Shown in pieces: positions 52,881 to 61,498 of a DNA stretch of 64,000 nucleotides (position 1 is its first letter; the number at the start of each line of letters is the position of its first letter). Location of the stretch: positions 1 through 64,000 of the forward strand of contig DATKQE010000011.1 of NCBI GenBank assembly GCA_035532935.1, written 5' to 3'. The notes below the pieces were generated by a model that searched no databases, had not been told where the DNA came from, and worked only from the letters and a program-made list of their open reading frames with translations. The DNA comes from DATJLY01 sp035532935 (GTDB taxonomy: Bacteria > Pseudomonadota > Alphaproteobacteria > ATCC43930 > CGMCC-115725). The translations under genes were made by a program, and so were the position numbers.

Positions 52881-54314
52881 TCATCCCTCGAGCACCCAGG
52901 TGTCCTTGGTGCCTCCGCCCTGGCTCGAATTGACGACGAGCGAGCCCTCGCGCAGCGCGACGCGCGTGAGGCCGCCGGGCACGATGCGGATCTCCTTGCC
53001 GCACAGCACGAAGGGACGGAGATCGACATGGCGGGGCGCGATGCCGCTCGCGACGATGGTGGGGCAGGTCGAGAGCGCGAGCGTCGGCTGGGCGACATAG
53101 TCGGCCGGATGCGCCATGAGTTTCTCGGCGAAGGCCGCGCGCTCGGCGCGGGTCGCGTGCGGGCCCACCAGCATGCCGTGGCCGCCCGAGCCGCGCGCCT
53201 CCTTGACCACCAGCTCGTCGAGGTGGTCGAGCACGTAGCCGAGCTCGGCGCGCTCGGCGCAGCGATAGGTCGGCACGTTCTTGAGCAGCGGCTCCTCGCC
53301 GAGATAGAAGCGGATCATCGCCGGCACGAAGGGGTAGATCGCCTTGTCGTCGGCGATGCCCGCCCCCACCGCGTTCGCCAGCGTCACGTTGCCGGCGCGA
53401 TAGGCGTTGAACAGCCCCGGCGTGCCGAGCATCGATTCGGGCAGGAAGGTCAGCGGATCGATGTAATCGTCGTCGATCCGGCGGTAGATCACGTCGACCC
53501 GGCGCAGCCCTGCGGTGGTGCGCATGTAGACGATGTTGTCGTCGACCACGAGATCGGCGCCCTCGACCAGCTCGATCCCCATCTCGTCGGCCAGGAACGA
53601 ATGCTCGTAATAGGCGCTGTTGAACGCGCCCGGCGTCAGCAGCACGACCGTCGGCTCGTCCTCGCAATGCGGCGGCGCGACCGAGGCGAGCGTCTCGAGC
53701 AGCTCCTCGGGATAATGCGCGATCTGCGCGATGCGATGGCGCGCATAGAGGTCCGGAAAGAGGCGCATCGTCGCCTCGCGGTTCTCGAGCATGTAGGACA
53801 CGCCCGACGGCGTGCGGCAATTGTCCTCGAGCACGTAGAAATCGGACGGACCGACGCGGACGAGGTCGATGCCGCAGACATGGGTAAAGACGCCCCGCGC
53901 CGGCGTGAAGCCCTGCATCTCCGGGCGGAAACCCTGGTCGTGGAGCACGAGCGCTTCGGGCACCGCGCCGGCGCGCAGAATTTCGCGCTCGTGATAGATG
54001 TCGCCAAGGAAGGCGTTCAGCGCACGCACCCGCTGCGTCAGGCCGGCGGCGAGCGCGCGCCACTCGGCGGCGGCGATGATGCGCGGAATGATGTCGAAGG
54101 GGATGAGCCGCTCCGGATCGCCGCCCTCGGCATAGACCGAAAACGTGATGCCGATGCGCCGGAACAGCAGCTCCGCCTCGCGCCGCTTGCGCGCCAGGTG
54201 TTCCGGCGGCGTGTCCCGGAGCCAGCGCATCACCAGCGCGTAATGCTCAAGACAGGTATCGACGCCGCCGGTCTCGTCGAAGACCCGTGCGTAGTCCGAC
54301 CCAATTCCGCTCAC
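52881..54314 (-). CDS. Circularly permuted type 2 ATP-grasp protein
   Basis: The 477-residue protein contains the CP_ATPgrasp_2 sequence: GITFSVYAEGGDPERLIPFDIIPRIIAAAEW, QRVRALNAFLGDIYHEREIL, CGIDLVRVGPSDFYVLEDNCRTPSGVSYMLENR and, near the end, VVKEARGSGGHGMLVGP and VNSSQGGGTKDTWVLEG. ATP-grasp enzymes make amide bonds from carboxylates and amines; this type is proposed to ligate an amino acid or peptide. Start is GTG at 54314. It is the first of the four-gene Anbu locus on the minus strand. Confidence 0.92.
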   Translation of the reverse strand: MSGIGSDYARVFDETGGVDTCLEHYALVMRWLRDTPPEHLARKRREAELLFRRIGITFSVYAEGGDPERLIPFDIIPRIIAAAEWRALAAGLTQRVRALNAFLGDIYHEREILRAGAVPEALVLHDQGFRPEMQGFTPARGVFTHVCGIDLVRVGPSDFYVLEDNCRTPSGVSYMLENREATMRLFPDLYARHRIAQIAHYPEELLETLASVAPPHCEDEPTVVLLTPGAFNSAYYEHSFLADEMGIELVEGADLVVDDNIVYMRTTAGLRRVDVIYRRIDDDYIDPLTFLPESMLGTPGLFNAYRAGNVTLANAVGAGIADDKAIYPFVPAMIRFYLGEEPLLKNVPTYRCAERAELGYVLDHLDELVVKEARGSGGHGMLVGPHATRAERAAFAEKLMAHPADYVAQPTLALSTCPTIVASGIAPRHVDLRPFVLCGKEIRIVPGGLTRVALREGSLVVNSSQGGGTKDTWVLEG

Positions 54315-54463
54315 ACGACCTCCGGTCGGCGGCCCGGCCTGGGGCCGTCAACGGGATGATGTGCAATCCGCGCGCCAAGTCCATCCTCGGCCGTTCGCTC
54401 AGAGAACCGCCCTGAGCTGCTTATACGGTAAGCGATCTTACGGGCGGGCGTATGAGTCTGCAT

Positions 54464-54485
54464 AAAAAAAAGGCACTGGAGCGCC
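54464..54485 (-). terminator. Intrinsic terminator of the 54504-55331 gene
   Basis: On the minus strand GGCGC-TCCA-GTGCC (54485-54472, one G-T pair) is followed by eight T residues (54471-54464). It lies 19 bases after the stop of the membrane-protein gene and is the best intrinsic terminator in the window. Confidence 0.75.
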
Positions 54486-54503
54486 GCGGCCCGGCGGCAG
54501 ACG

Positions 54504-55331
54504 TCAGTTCGATTCGTTGCCCTTGGCGCCGATCGTCAGAGCGCCGGCGGCGAAATTGTCGAGGGCGTAGATCGCCCGGATCCGGGTGTAACGGCGTTTG
54601 CGAAAAGCGTCGCGGTAGCGGATTTCGCCATAGACATGGAGCGCCGCGGTGCCGCTGTTGAAAGCGGCGAGCTGCTCGGGTTCCCAGGCGGCCTCATGCC
54701 GCTTGACGAGGGCGAAGCGGCCGCCGGGACCGAGCGCCGCGTCGGACGTCTCGACCGTGCGACGGTGCCGCGGCAGCGCCACCTCGGGCTTCGCTTCGGC
54801 CGGCCAGATCTCGATCCAGTGCTCGACGTCATAGGCCGGTGTCTGGCCGAAATTCCGGAGCGTGATCTCGAATTCCGGATAATAGTCGTGGGCGCCGCTG
54901 CGCGAAGCGGTCTCGACCAGGACATAGGCGCGAAGCCGCTGCCGGGCGGAGCGCGCGAAATGCGTGTATTGGATGACGCCGACCAGCACGAGGCCGGCGA
55001 TCACGAGCACGAGCAGGCCCGCGTAAATGGCGATGGCGATGTCTGTGACACGGACGCCGCACATGAAGCCGTGCAGCCATTCGTTGGCCGGGCCCGCCGG
55101 CGCGACCGCGCAATAGGTGGCGACGTGCGCGAGGCCGGCGGGGGTCAGGAAATCGAACAGCGACGGCGACGTTACCGCGGCAACCGGCGCGGCCAGGGTG
55201 GCGGTGGGCTGCGCGCTCTCGCCCTCCAGTGCCGGCTGGGCCAGGGAAGCCGCCGCGGCAAAGGTCAGCGCCAGCACGACCGGCAGGCAACACCGGGCGA
55301 TACGGCGAAACGAGGCGGCGATCGCATGCAT
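54504..55331 (-). CDS. Secreted/membrane protein of unknown function
   Basis: The 275-residue protein has an N-terminal signal or anchor (MHAIAASFRRIARCCLPVVLALTFAAAAS) and a second hydrophobic segment (TDIAIAIYAGLLVLVIAGLVLVGVI) followed by a soluble beta-rich domain: RLRAYVLVETASRSGAHDYYPEFEITLRNFGQTPAYDVEHWIEIWPAE and ALHVYGEIRYRDAFRKRRYTRIRAIY. The 'RaYV...vtlrNfGqTPAyd' wording recurs in hypothetical proteins of rhizobia and relatives, with no known function. A longer start (55400) is possible, but the ATG at 55331 gives the signal peptide. It ends in a clear terminator. Confidence 0.7.
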   Translation of the reverse strand: MHAIAASFRRIARCCLPVVLALTFAAAASLAQPALEGESAQPTATLAAPVAAVTSPSLFDFLTPAGLAHVATYCAVAPAGPANEWLHGFMCGVRVTDIAIAIYAGLLVLVIAGLVLVGVIQYTHFARSARQRLRAYVLVETASRSGAHDYYPEFEITLRNFGQTPAYDVEHWIEIWPAEAKPEVALPRHRRTVETSDAALGPGGRFALVKRHEAAWEPEQLAAFNSGTAALHVYGEIRYRDAFRKRRYTRIRAIYALDNFAAGALTIGAKGNESN

Positions 55332-55410
55332 CAGGACGCTCCCCAGGCGTTCGGCCGTCGGTGGTGGGGAACGTCCGCCGGCGGCAAATTCACGATCCAT
55401 AAAGGGGAGT

Positions 55411-56418
55411 TTACCGCGTCGGCGTGCGGATGGCAGACCGTGCCGTCGCCCTGCTCGACGCGCGTGACTTCGATCGCAGGCCGTCCGAGGCCAGCGGCCA
55501 GCGCAAACGCGACCGGCCTGCCGCTGCCGGACGCTTCACCTGCAGATCGTCGCCGAACTCGAGCGCGAGCGGATGATGGCCCCTGATCATGTCGTGGTAT
55601 GACCGTTGCAGCGCGCGCAACTCGCCCGATGCGCGCAGGCTTTCGATGTTCTCGACCTGCGCCAGCAAATTTTCGCTTGCCACCTTCTGGTACCAAGGCT
55701 CGCATTCATGCAGTGGCACCGGGTCGAGCGCCAGGGCTCGGCACATGTATTGCAATAGCACATCGCGCCGACGAACGAAGTCCTCGTAAAAGATCGCATG
55801 CACGGGGACGCCATGGCCGTGCATGACGTCCATATACGTGGTGCAGACATTCTCCTTGAACGCCCACAGCTCTTTCATCGATGCGGCAACGAAGTCTGCA
55901 GGAACGGCAAACCGGTACGCATGCAGCACCTGGCGCACCGCATCCTGTTCCTCGCGGGTCAGGGTGGCGAAGCCGAATTGTGGGTTGACGTCAGTGACGA
56001 ACTTGATCCCGATCTGTGGCTCCAGAGCGGGAACGATGCATGTCGAGAAATAGCGGCTGACGGCCCATTCCAGCGCATTCAGCCGAAACACGTGAAAGAC
56101 TGTGACATCGTGTTTGCGAAGCACCTCGGCGATCCGTTCCGGCTCGCCCCAAATCCGCCATTTGAAGCCCACCGACGCCGAAACGCGTCCGTTCACGCCG
56201 CCGGGCATGCCGAGGCTCGACCGTGCCGATTCCAGATCGCCGGTCGCGAACAGTGCATCAAGACGGACGTGAATGTTTTCCGGCGTGGCAAACGCGTTCG
56301 GGTGATGCTGATCCGCCTCCTCGAAGAGCGGCACGCAAACATTGGGATGCTTGCTCAGCAGGTCGGTTAGCGCTGTCGCGCCTTCGCGCCAGTGGTAAAC
56401 GATGACGAAGTTGCCCAT
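55411..56418 (-). CDS. Sulfotransferase-like protein
   Basis: The 335-residue protein begins MGNFVIVYHWREGATALTDLLSKHPNVCVPLFEE, which resembles the 5'-phosphosulfate loop of sulfotransferases (usually RSGTTLLxxLLxxHPxV), here as WREGATAL. A later segment, FHVFRLNALEWAVSRYF, corresponds to the 3'-phosphate loop with Arg and Ser. I infer transfer of sulfate from PAPS to a glycan or lipid, though the loop is divergent. The last 40 residues are Arg/Ser-rich and low in complexity and may not belong to the fold. Composition is lower in GC than in neighbours, which suggests transfer. A longer start at 56496 is open but unlikely. Confidence 0.6.
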   Translation of the reverse strand: MGNFVIVYHWREGATALTDLLSKHPNVCVPLFEEADQHHPNAFATPENIHVRLDALFATGDLESARSSLGMPGGVNGRVSASVGFKWRIWGEPERIAEVLRKHDVTVFHVFRLNALEWAVSRYFSTCIVPALEPQIGIKFVTDVNPQFGFATLTREEQDAVRQVLHAYRFAVPADFVAASMKELWAFKENVCTTYMDVMHGHGVPVHAIFYEDFVRRRDVLLQYMCRALALDPVPLHECEPWYQKVASENLLAQVENIESLRASGELRALQRSYHDMIRGHHPLALEFGDDLQVKRPAAAGRSRLRWPLASDGLRSKSRASSRATARSAIRTPTR

Positions 56419-56664
56419 CACCCACGTCCCGGCCGTTGAAGTGACAAAGGTACGAACGCGATCGGATCGTGCGCGGCCCGCAGATCGGGCGAGCAACCGC
56501 GCACTAAAGTAATACTTGCTATCATACCATCATTGACGCCGCATTAAGAGCATTAAGGGCGGCGGGACTGCAGGTCCGACGACCAGAGCGAAGGAAATCG
56601 CCGTTCCCCGTTAGAACCGGCCGCAGCCGCGCATGTCGCGAGCGCCCGGCCGACCGGAGCCCCC

Positions 56665-56820
56665 ATGAGCATCAAGGGGAAGGCCTGCATCGCCGGCGTG
56701 TTCGAGCATCTGACGCGCAAGGCCGACGACAAGTCGCCGGGTCGGCTCCACGCCGAATGCGCCAAGGGCGCGCTCGACATCGCCAATCATCTCGGCCTGC
56801 GGCCCCGCCACATCGATTCG
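56665..56820 (+). pseudogene. N-terminal remnant of a thiolase
   Basis: An ATG with a GGAG site opens a frame whose first 40-50 codons, MSIKGKACIAGVFEHLTRKA then DDKSPGRLHAECAKGALDIA, match the N-terminus of thiolase/lipid-transfer-type acetyltransferases (usually KGKAYIxGxxEHPTRKAxDKSxAQLHAECAKGALxDAG). Similarity ends soon after RHIDS, and the frame runs on into the antisense of dctM until 56901. No other part of a thiolase lies nearby. It is a decayed fragment, probably non-functional, possibly cut off when the TRAP genes arrived. Confidence 0.55.
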
Positions 56821-56855
56821 GCCGGGCGGCGCAAGCGATCGCGCGCCGGCGGCGC

Positions 56856-58136
56856 TCAGTGCGTGTGGCCGAGGAGCACCATCGAGATCGCCGGCACGTA
56901 GGTGATGAGCAAGAGCGCCGCGAAGTTGATGACCATGAAGGGCAGTACGCCGAGATAGATGTTGCCGAGCGGCGTCTCGAAGACGGCCTGCGAGGAGAAC
57001 AGGTTGAGGCCGAAGGGCGGCATGTACATCCCGATGCTGAGATTGACCGCCATGATGATGCCGAAATGGATCGGGTTCACGCCCACGTGCTCGACGATGG
57101 GGAGCAGCAGCGGCGTCAGAATGAGGATCGCCGGCGCCGGCTCGAGGAAACTGCCGGCCCCGAGCAGCCCGACATTGATGAACAGCAGAAGCTCCCAGCG
57201 CGGCATGTGCAGGGATTCCATCGCGGCGACGATGTGCTGGGGGACGCCGCTCGTCGTCAGTAGCCAGCCATAGATCCCGGCCGCGGTCACGATGAGAAGA
57301 ATCTGCGAGATGAGGAAGGACGCGCTCTTCAGAATGCGCCACAGCCCGGCGAGATCGACCTCGCGATAGATCACCATGGTGACGAAGAGGGAATAGATCA
57401 CGGCGACGCCCGCCGCTTCGGTCGGGGTGAACACGCCGCCATAGATGCCGCCGAAGATCACCACCAGCGTGCCGAGCGACCAGCCGGCCTCCTTGGTCGT
57501 TGCCCAGATATTGACCCAGCGCGCCTTCGAGGCGAGCGGCACGCGCTTGATATGGGCATAGGTCATGACGAAGGCGGCGTCGATGACGCCGATGAGAATG
57601 CTCGGCAGGACGCCCGCGGTGAACAGGTACACCGCCGATTGCTCCGCCGACATCGAATAGAGGATCATCGCGATCGACGGCGGTATCACGACCGCGATCG
57701 CGCCCGACGAGGCGATGAGCCCGACCGAGAAGCGTTCGTTGTAGCCGGCCTCGCGCAGCGAGGGATAGATCATCCGCCCGATCGCCACCACCGTGCCCAC
57801 CGCGGTGTGCGCCATCGCGCCGAAGAGTTCGGAGGCCGCGACCGTCGTCACCGCCAGCGAGCCGCGCACCCCGCCGATCAGCGCCATGACCCACTCGATC
57901 ACGCGCCGGGCGATGCCGCCTTGCGCCATGATCTCGCCCGCGAGCACGAAGAACGGCACGGCCAGCAGCGGGAAATTGTCGAGACTGCCGAACATGTAGG
58001 TCTGTATCGTCGTGGTCGGCACCCCGGCGATGAACACCACCGCGGTGATCGACGCGATCAGCAGGATGAGGAAGATCGGAAAACCGAGGATCAGCAGGAT
58101 CGCCGGCAGGATGAAATAGACGAAGGTGCTCGACAT
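56856..58136 (-). CDS. dctM: TRAP transporter large permease (DctM)
   Basis: The 426-residue large subunit has about 12-13 hydrophobic segments and the DctM landmarks: FPLLAVPFFVLAGEIMAQGGIARRVIEW, FGAMAHTAVGTVVAIGRMIYPSLREAGYNERFSVGLIASSGAIAVVIPPSIAMILY and LEPAPAILILTPLLLPIVEHVGVNPIHFGIIMAVNLSIGMYMPPFGLNLF. It uses sodium or proton gradients to import a substrate delivered by a DctP protein. It is 39 bases downstream of dctQ and is the last gene of a TRAP group on the minus strand. Confidence 0.95.
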   Translation of the reverse strand: MSSTFVYFILPAILLILGFPIFLILLIASITAVVFIAGVPTTTIQTYMFGSLDNFPLLAVPFFVLAGEIMAQGGIARRVIEWVMALIGGVRGSLAVTTVAASELFGAMAHTAVGTVVAIGRMIYPSLREAGYNERFSVGLIASSGAIAVVIPPSIAMILYSMSAEQSAVYLFTAGVLPSILIGVIDAAFVMTYAHIKRVPLASKARWVNIWATTKEAGWSLGTLVVIFGGIYGGVFTPTEAAGVAVIYSLFVTMVIYREVDLAGLWRILKSASFLISQILLIVTAAGIYGWLLTTSGVPQHIVAAMESLHMPRWELLLFINVGLLGAGSFLEPAPAILILTPLLLPIVEHVGVNPIHFGIIMAVNLSIGMYMPPFGLNLFSSQAVFETPLGNIYLGVLPFMVINFAALLLITYVPAISMVLLGHTH

Positions 58137-58175
58137 GGGGGCGGCGTCTCCGCGAAAATCGGTTCGATCGCGATC

Positions 58176-58688
58176 TCAGTGATGGGATCGACCCGCTTGG
58201 GCGCCGCCGCTGGTGCGTGCGCGGGTGAGAAGCCGCACGACGACGAGGATCGCCATCAGCGAGAGCCCGAGCGGCACCAGCCCCTGCGGAATGACGAGGG
58301 GAAAATTGGCCGCCTCGCTGCGTTCGTCGAACGCCGCCAGGTCGGCGATGACCGGCCACGCGAAAATCGTGAGCGCGACCGCGGTCGCGATGAAGGCGAG
58401 CTCGGCGAAGAGGTTGAGCGCCTCGCGCGCCTTCGCGGGCATCATGCCGATCATCACGTCCATGCGGATCTGTCGTCCCTCCCAGGCCACGGCGCAACTA
58501 CCGAAGAACACGACGCCGACCATCAGGAACAGCATCGCCTCTTCCGCCCACGAGATCGACACGCTGAAGAAATAGCGGCCGATGACGTTGGCGAAATTGA
58601 GCAGGACGCTGGCGAACAGTGCCACTGCCGAGATCGCGCGCGTGACGGTCAGGATGGCACGCACGCATTTAAGGACGATATCGATCAT
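58176..58688 (-). CDS. dctQ: TRAP transporter small permease (DctQ)
   Basis: The 170-residue protein has four hydrophobic segments and the DctQ signature VLLNFANVIGRYFFSVSISWAEEAMLFLMVGVVFFGSCAVAWEGRQIRMDVM (with the WAEE and R-x-x-D motifs). DctQ holds DctM in the membrane and is needed for transport. It overlaps the truncated dctP by four bases (ATGA) and precedes dctM. Confidence 0.94.
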   Translation of the reverse strand: MIDIVLKCVRAILTVTRAISAVALFASVLLNFANVIGRYFFSVSISWAEEAMLFLMVGVVFFGSCAVAWEGRQIRMDVMIGMMPAKAREALNLFAELAFIATAVALTIFAWPVIADLAAFDERSEAANFPLVIPQGLVPLGLSLMAILVVVRLLTRARTSGGAQAGRSHH

Positions 58689-58960
58689 AGGAACGCTCCA
58701 GCCTCACGCCCTCTCTCGTCCCCGCCGATGGTCGAAAGTGTCTTCATCATCGATGCCTGCTCGGCCCTCGGCCGTTGGATCGGCGCGCCACCGCCGCCTT
58801 GCCACACCTCGCGCTGCGGCGCATAGGAATTGAGCTCCCGGGGAACGCCCACCGCGGCATCAGCGGGTGCTGCCGCAAGTGCGCCCAAGGCCACGGCAAG
58901 CACCGCGGCCGCCCACGGCCGCGCCACGGCTCCGCTTGCCACAGGTCTCGATGTGCGCAT
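58685..58960 (-). pseudogene. Internally deleted dctP copy (signal peptide joined to C-terminus)
   Basis: The 91-codon frame has a signal peptide (RPWAAAVLAVALGALAAAPADAA) almost identical to that of the neighbouring dctP, then jumps to a stretch matching its C-terminus: ELNSYAPQREVWQGGGGAP then RAEQASMMKTLSTIG. About 240 codons of the substrate-binding core (residues about 31-274 of the full protein) are missing, and the end (GGDERGREAGAFL) departs from the expected TKSKPALHAAYET. The frame is intact and has a GGGAGG site, so a small secreted peptide may be made, but it cannot bind substrate as a DctP. Confidence 0.75.
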
Positions 58961-59196
58961 GGATGCCTCCCTGGGTTCCAGGCCTTCACGGGTGCCTACT
59001 CCGTGTGGCTCGGCTTTTTTCGAACGAGCGCCAAACCGCGGGCATGCCCGCCGCAAGAGCGAGTGAAACCATATGCCCATCCGCTTGCGCTGGCAACCGG
59101 AACGGCGTCGCCGCCGCTACTTGAGACGAGGCAAGACGGCCGCCAGGGTTTCGACGGCCGTTCCTTCGGCCGCGGCCGGCCGGTTCGCCGCGGCGA

Positions 59197-60228
59197 TCAC
59201 TCGGTCCGCTTCGCCGCCGCGATCATCGTCTCGTAGGCCGCATGCAGCGCCGGCTTCGACTTGGTCTCGTCTTCGCCGATGGTCGAAAGCGTCTTCATCA
59301 TCGACGCCTGCTCGGCCGGCGGCAGTTCGATCAACTCGCCGCCCCGACTTTTCCATACTTCGCGCTGCTGCGCATAGAATTTGAGTTCCCAGGGGATGAC
59401 CGCGGCCGTCGCCTTGTCGGCATCCGCCGTGAGGATCTTCTGCAGGTCCTTGGGCAGCCCGTCGAACCATTTCTTGCTGAGGAACGCCATCGAGAAGATG
59501 AAGGGCTGTCCCGTCTCGGTGATGTATTTCGCCGCATCCTGGTAATGCATCGTCGTGTCGACCGTGATCGCGGCCACCGCGCCGTCGATCGTTCCCTGCT
59601 GCATCGCCGGCAGCACGTCGGCAAGCGTCATGGCGACCGGCGTGCCGCCAAGGCGCCGAACCATCTCCTCCTGCATGTTCGCCGCCAGCACGCGCAGCTT
59701 CTTGCCCTTGAAGTCGGCGAGATGGCGGATCGGTTCGCGGGCGATGACGGAGGACGGCTGGTAGACGAACAGCGCGACGCCGCGGATGCCCTTATTGGCG
59801 CCGAGCCCGAGCATCATTTGCTTGAACTTGGCATCGTGGACCAGGCGCACCGCGTGATCCATGCCGTCGACGATGCCCGGGGTGGACGGGACCTCGTAGC
59901 GCTCGTCGACGCCGACCAGGAATTCCGGCGGACCGATATAGCCCTGGATCGCGCCGAACTGCACGCCCTCGATCTCGCGCGGGATCGAGCCCAATTGGCT
60001 CGCGGGATAGATCTCGCCCTTGATGCGGCCGCCGGAATCCTTTGCCACATCGGCGGCAAAGATCTTGCACCATTCGTGCTGCGCGTCATTGAGGGTGGCG
60101 AGCCCCAGTTTCATGACAAAAGTCTGGCCGTCCGCCGCGGCCCTGGCGGGCCCCGCCGCAACCGCGGCCAGGCCCACGGCAAGGACGGCGGCCGCCCACG
60201 GCCGTGACACGGGTCTCGTTGTGAGCAT
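59197..60228 (-). CDS. TRAP transporter substrate-binding protein (DctP), copy 1
   Basis: The 343-residue periplasmic binding protein has a signal peptide (VSRPWAAAVLAVGLAAVAAGPARA) and the DctP fold: TFVMKLGLATLNDAQHEWCKIFAADVAKDSGGRIKGEIYPASQLG, REIEGVQFGAIQGYIGPPEFLVGVDERYEV, FKGKKLRVLAANMQEEMVRRLGGTPVAMTLADVLPAMQQGTIDGAV and ELKFYAQQREVWKSRGGEL. It delivers an organic acid to DctQM. Its ATG at 60228 has GGAGG. It is close in sequence to copy 2 upstream, with a homologous spacer, indicating tandem duplication. Confidence 0.92.
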   Translation of the reverse strand: MLTTRPVSRPWAAAVLAVGLAAVAAGPARAAADGQTFVMKLGLATLNDAQHEWCKIFAADVAKDSGGRIKGEIYPASQLGSIPREIEGVQFGAIQGYIGPPEFLVGVDERYEVPSTPGIVDGMDHAVRLVHDAKFKQMMLGLGANKGIRGVALFVYQPSSVIAREPIRHLADFKGKKLRVLAANMQEEMVRRLGGTPVAMTLADVLPAMQQGTIDGAVAAITVDTTMHYQDAAKYITETGQPFIFSMAFLSKKWFDGLPKDLQKILTADADKATAAVIPWELKFYAQQREVWKSRGGELIELPPAEQASMMKTLSTIGEDETKSKPALHAAYETMIAAAKRTE

Positions 60229-60432
60229 CGATTCCTCCCCAGGATTCGGGCTTTCGCGGATGTCAAACCCGCATTGCCCGGTCATTGACCGGCAACCGGC
60301 AACCGGCGATCGTGCCCGCCGCAGGGCCACCGGAAACCATAGGCCCCTTCGCTCGCGCGGGCAACCGGAACGGCCGCGACCGCCACATGCGCGATGGCGG
60401 GCCGGCCTAGCCCGAACGGTTCGCCGGAACGC

Positions 60433-61470
60433 TCACTGGGTCCGCTTTGCCGCCGCGACCAGCGTTTCATAGGCCGCGTGCAGCGCCGGCTTCGACTTCG
60501 TCAAGTCGTTGCCGATGTTCGACAGTGACTTCATCATCGCAGCTTCCTCGGCCGGCGGCAGGCTGATGAGCTGTCCGCCCTTGTCGACCCACACCTTGCG
60601 CTGCTGCTGATAGAACGCCACCGCCCACGGCGAGATCTCGGGGCCGAGCTTGGCGCCGTCGTCGCGGATGATCTTCTGCAGATCCGGCGGCAGCGTCGCG
60701 AGCCATTTCTGGCTCATCTCGGCGACCGAGAAGATGTAGCGCTGGTTGGTCTCGGTGATGTACTTGGCAGCGTCGTAATAATGCATCGTGGTGAAGATCG
60801 CCACCTGTGCCACTGCGCCGTCGACCGCGCCCTGCTGCAGCGCCGGCAGCACGTCGCCGAGCGACATTGCCACCGGCGTCGCACCGAGCCGGTAGACCTG
60901 TTCGTTCTCGAATTTCGAGGCGAGCGTGCGGAGCTTCAAGCCCTTGAATCCGGCCAGATCGCGCACCGGCTTGCGCGTCACGATCGAGGTCGGGGCGGAG
61001 ATGAAGAGGCTGATGCCGGTGAGCCCCTTGTTGGCGCCGAACCCCAGGATCATCTTGCGCAGCTCGGGATCATTGGCGGTGCGGATCGCGTGATCCGGGT
61101 TCTCGAACAATCCGGGCGCGGTCATGATCTCGAACCGCTCGTCGACGCCGATGAGGAATTCCGGCGGCCCGACCCAGCCCTGGATCGCACCGAACTGGGT
61201 GCCCTCGATCTGGCGCGGGATCGAGCCGAGCTGGCTCGCCGGATAGATCTGGGCCTTGATGCGGCCGCCGGAGTCCTTCTCGACCATGGCGGCGAAGCGC
61301 TTCATCCATTCGTGCTGCGCGTCGTTGAGCGTGGCGGTGCTGAGCTTCATCAAATAGGTCTGGCCGTCCGCCGCGGCCGCGGAATGCGGCGTCAGGGCGA
61401 GACAGGCCATGAGCGCGCCCGCAGCGACGGCCGCGCGCACACGCGAAAATGCCGGGGGTCGGTGCATCAT
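60433..61470 (-). CDS. TRAP transporter substrate-binding protein (DctP), copy 2
   Basis: The 345-residue protein is a paralogue of copy 1: TYLMKLSTATLNDAQHEWMKRFAAMVEKDSGGRIKAQIYPASQLGSIPRQIEGTQFGAIQGWVGPPEFLIGVDERFE and RLGATPVAMSLGDVLPALQQGAVDGAV. The signal peptide (RAAVAAGALMACLALTPHSAAA) differs from copy 1, so the N-termini have diverged or were exchanged. It is 28 bases after the Rieske oxygenase stop, so it is probably co-transcribed with that enzyme; the pair may take up and oxidise the same compound. A GAGGAAATG site precedes the ATG. Confidence 0.92.
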   Translation of the reverse strand: MMHRPPAFSRVRAAVAAGALMACLALTPHSAAAADGQTYLMKLSTATLNDAQHEWMKRFAAMVEKDSGGRIKAQIYPASQLGSIPRQIEGTQFGAIQGWVGPPEFLIGVDERFEIMTAPGLFENPDHAIRTANDPELRKMILGFGANKGLTGISLFISAPTSIVTRKPVRDLAGFKGLKLRTLASKFENEQVYRLGATPVAMSLGDVLPALQQGAVDGAVAQVAIFTTMHYYDAAKYITETNQRYIFSVAEMSQKWLATLPPDLQKIIRDDGAKLGPEISPWAVAFYQQQRKVWVDKGGQLISLPPAEEAAMMKSLSNIGNDLTKSKPALHAAYETLVAAAKRTQ

Positions 61471-61498
61471 TTCCTCGTTGCTGGGTTGATGGGATGAA

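Noticed and set aside
59011..59025. T run (GGCTTTTTTCG) as a plus-strand terminator
   Set aside because: No stable hairpin precedes it in the plus direction and no plus-strand gene ends there; it lies in the decayed spacer between dctP copies.
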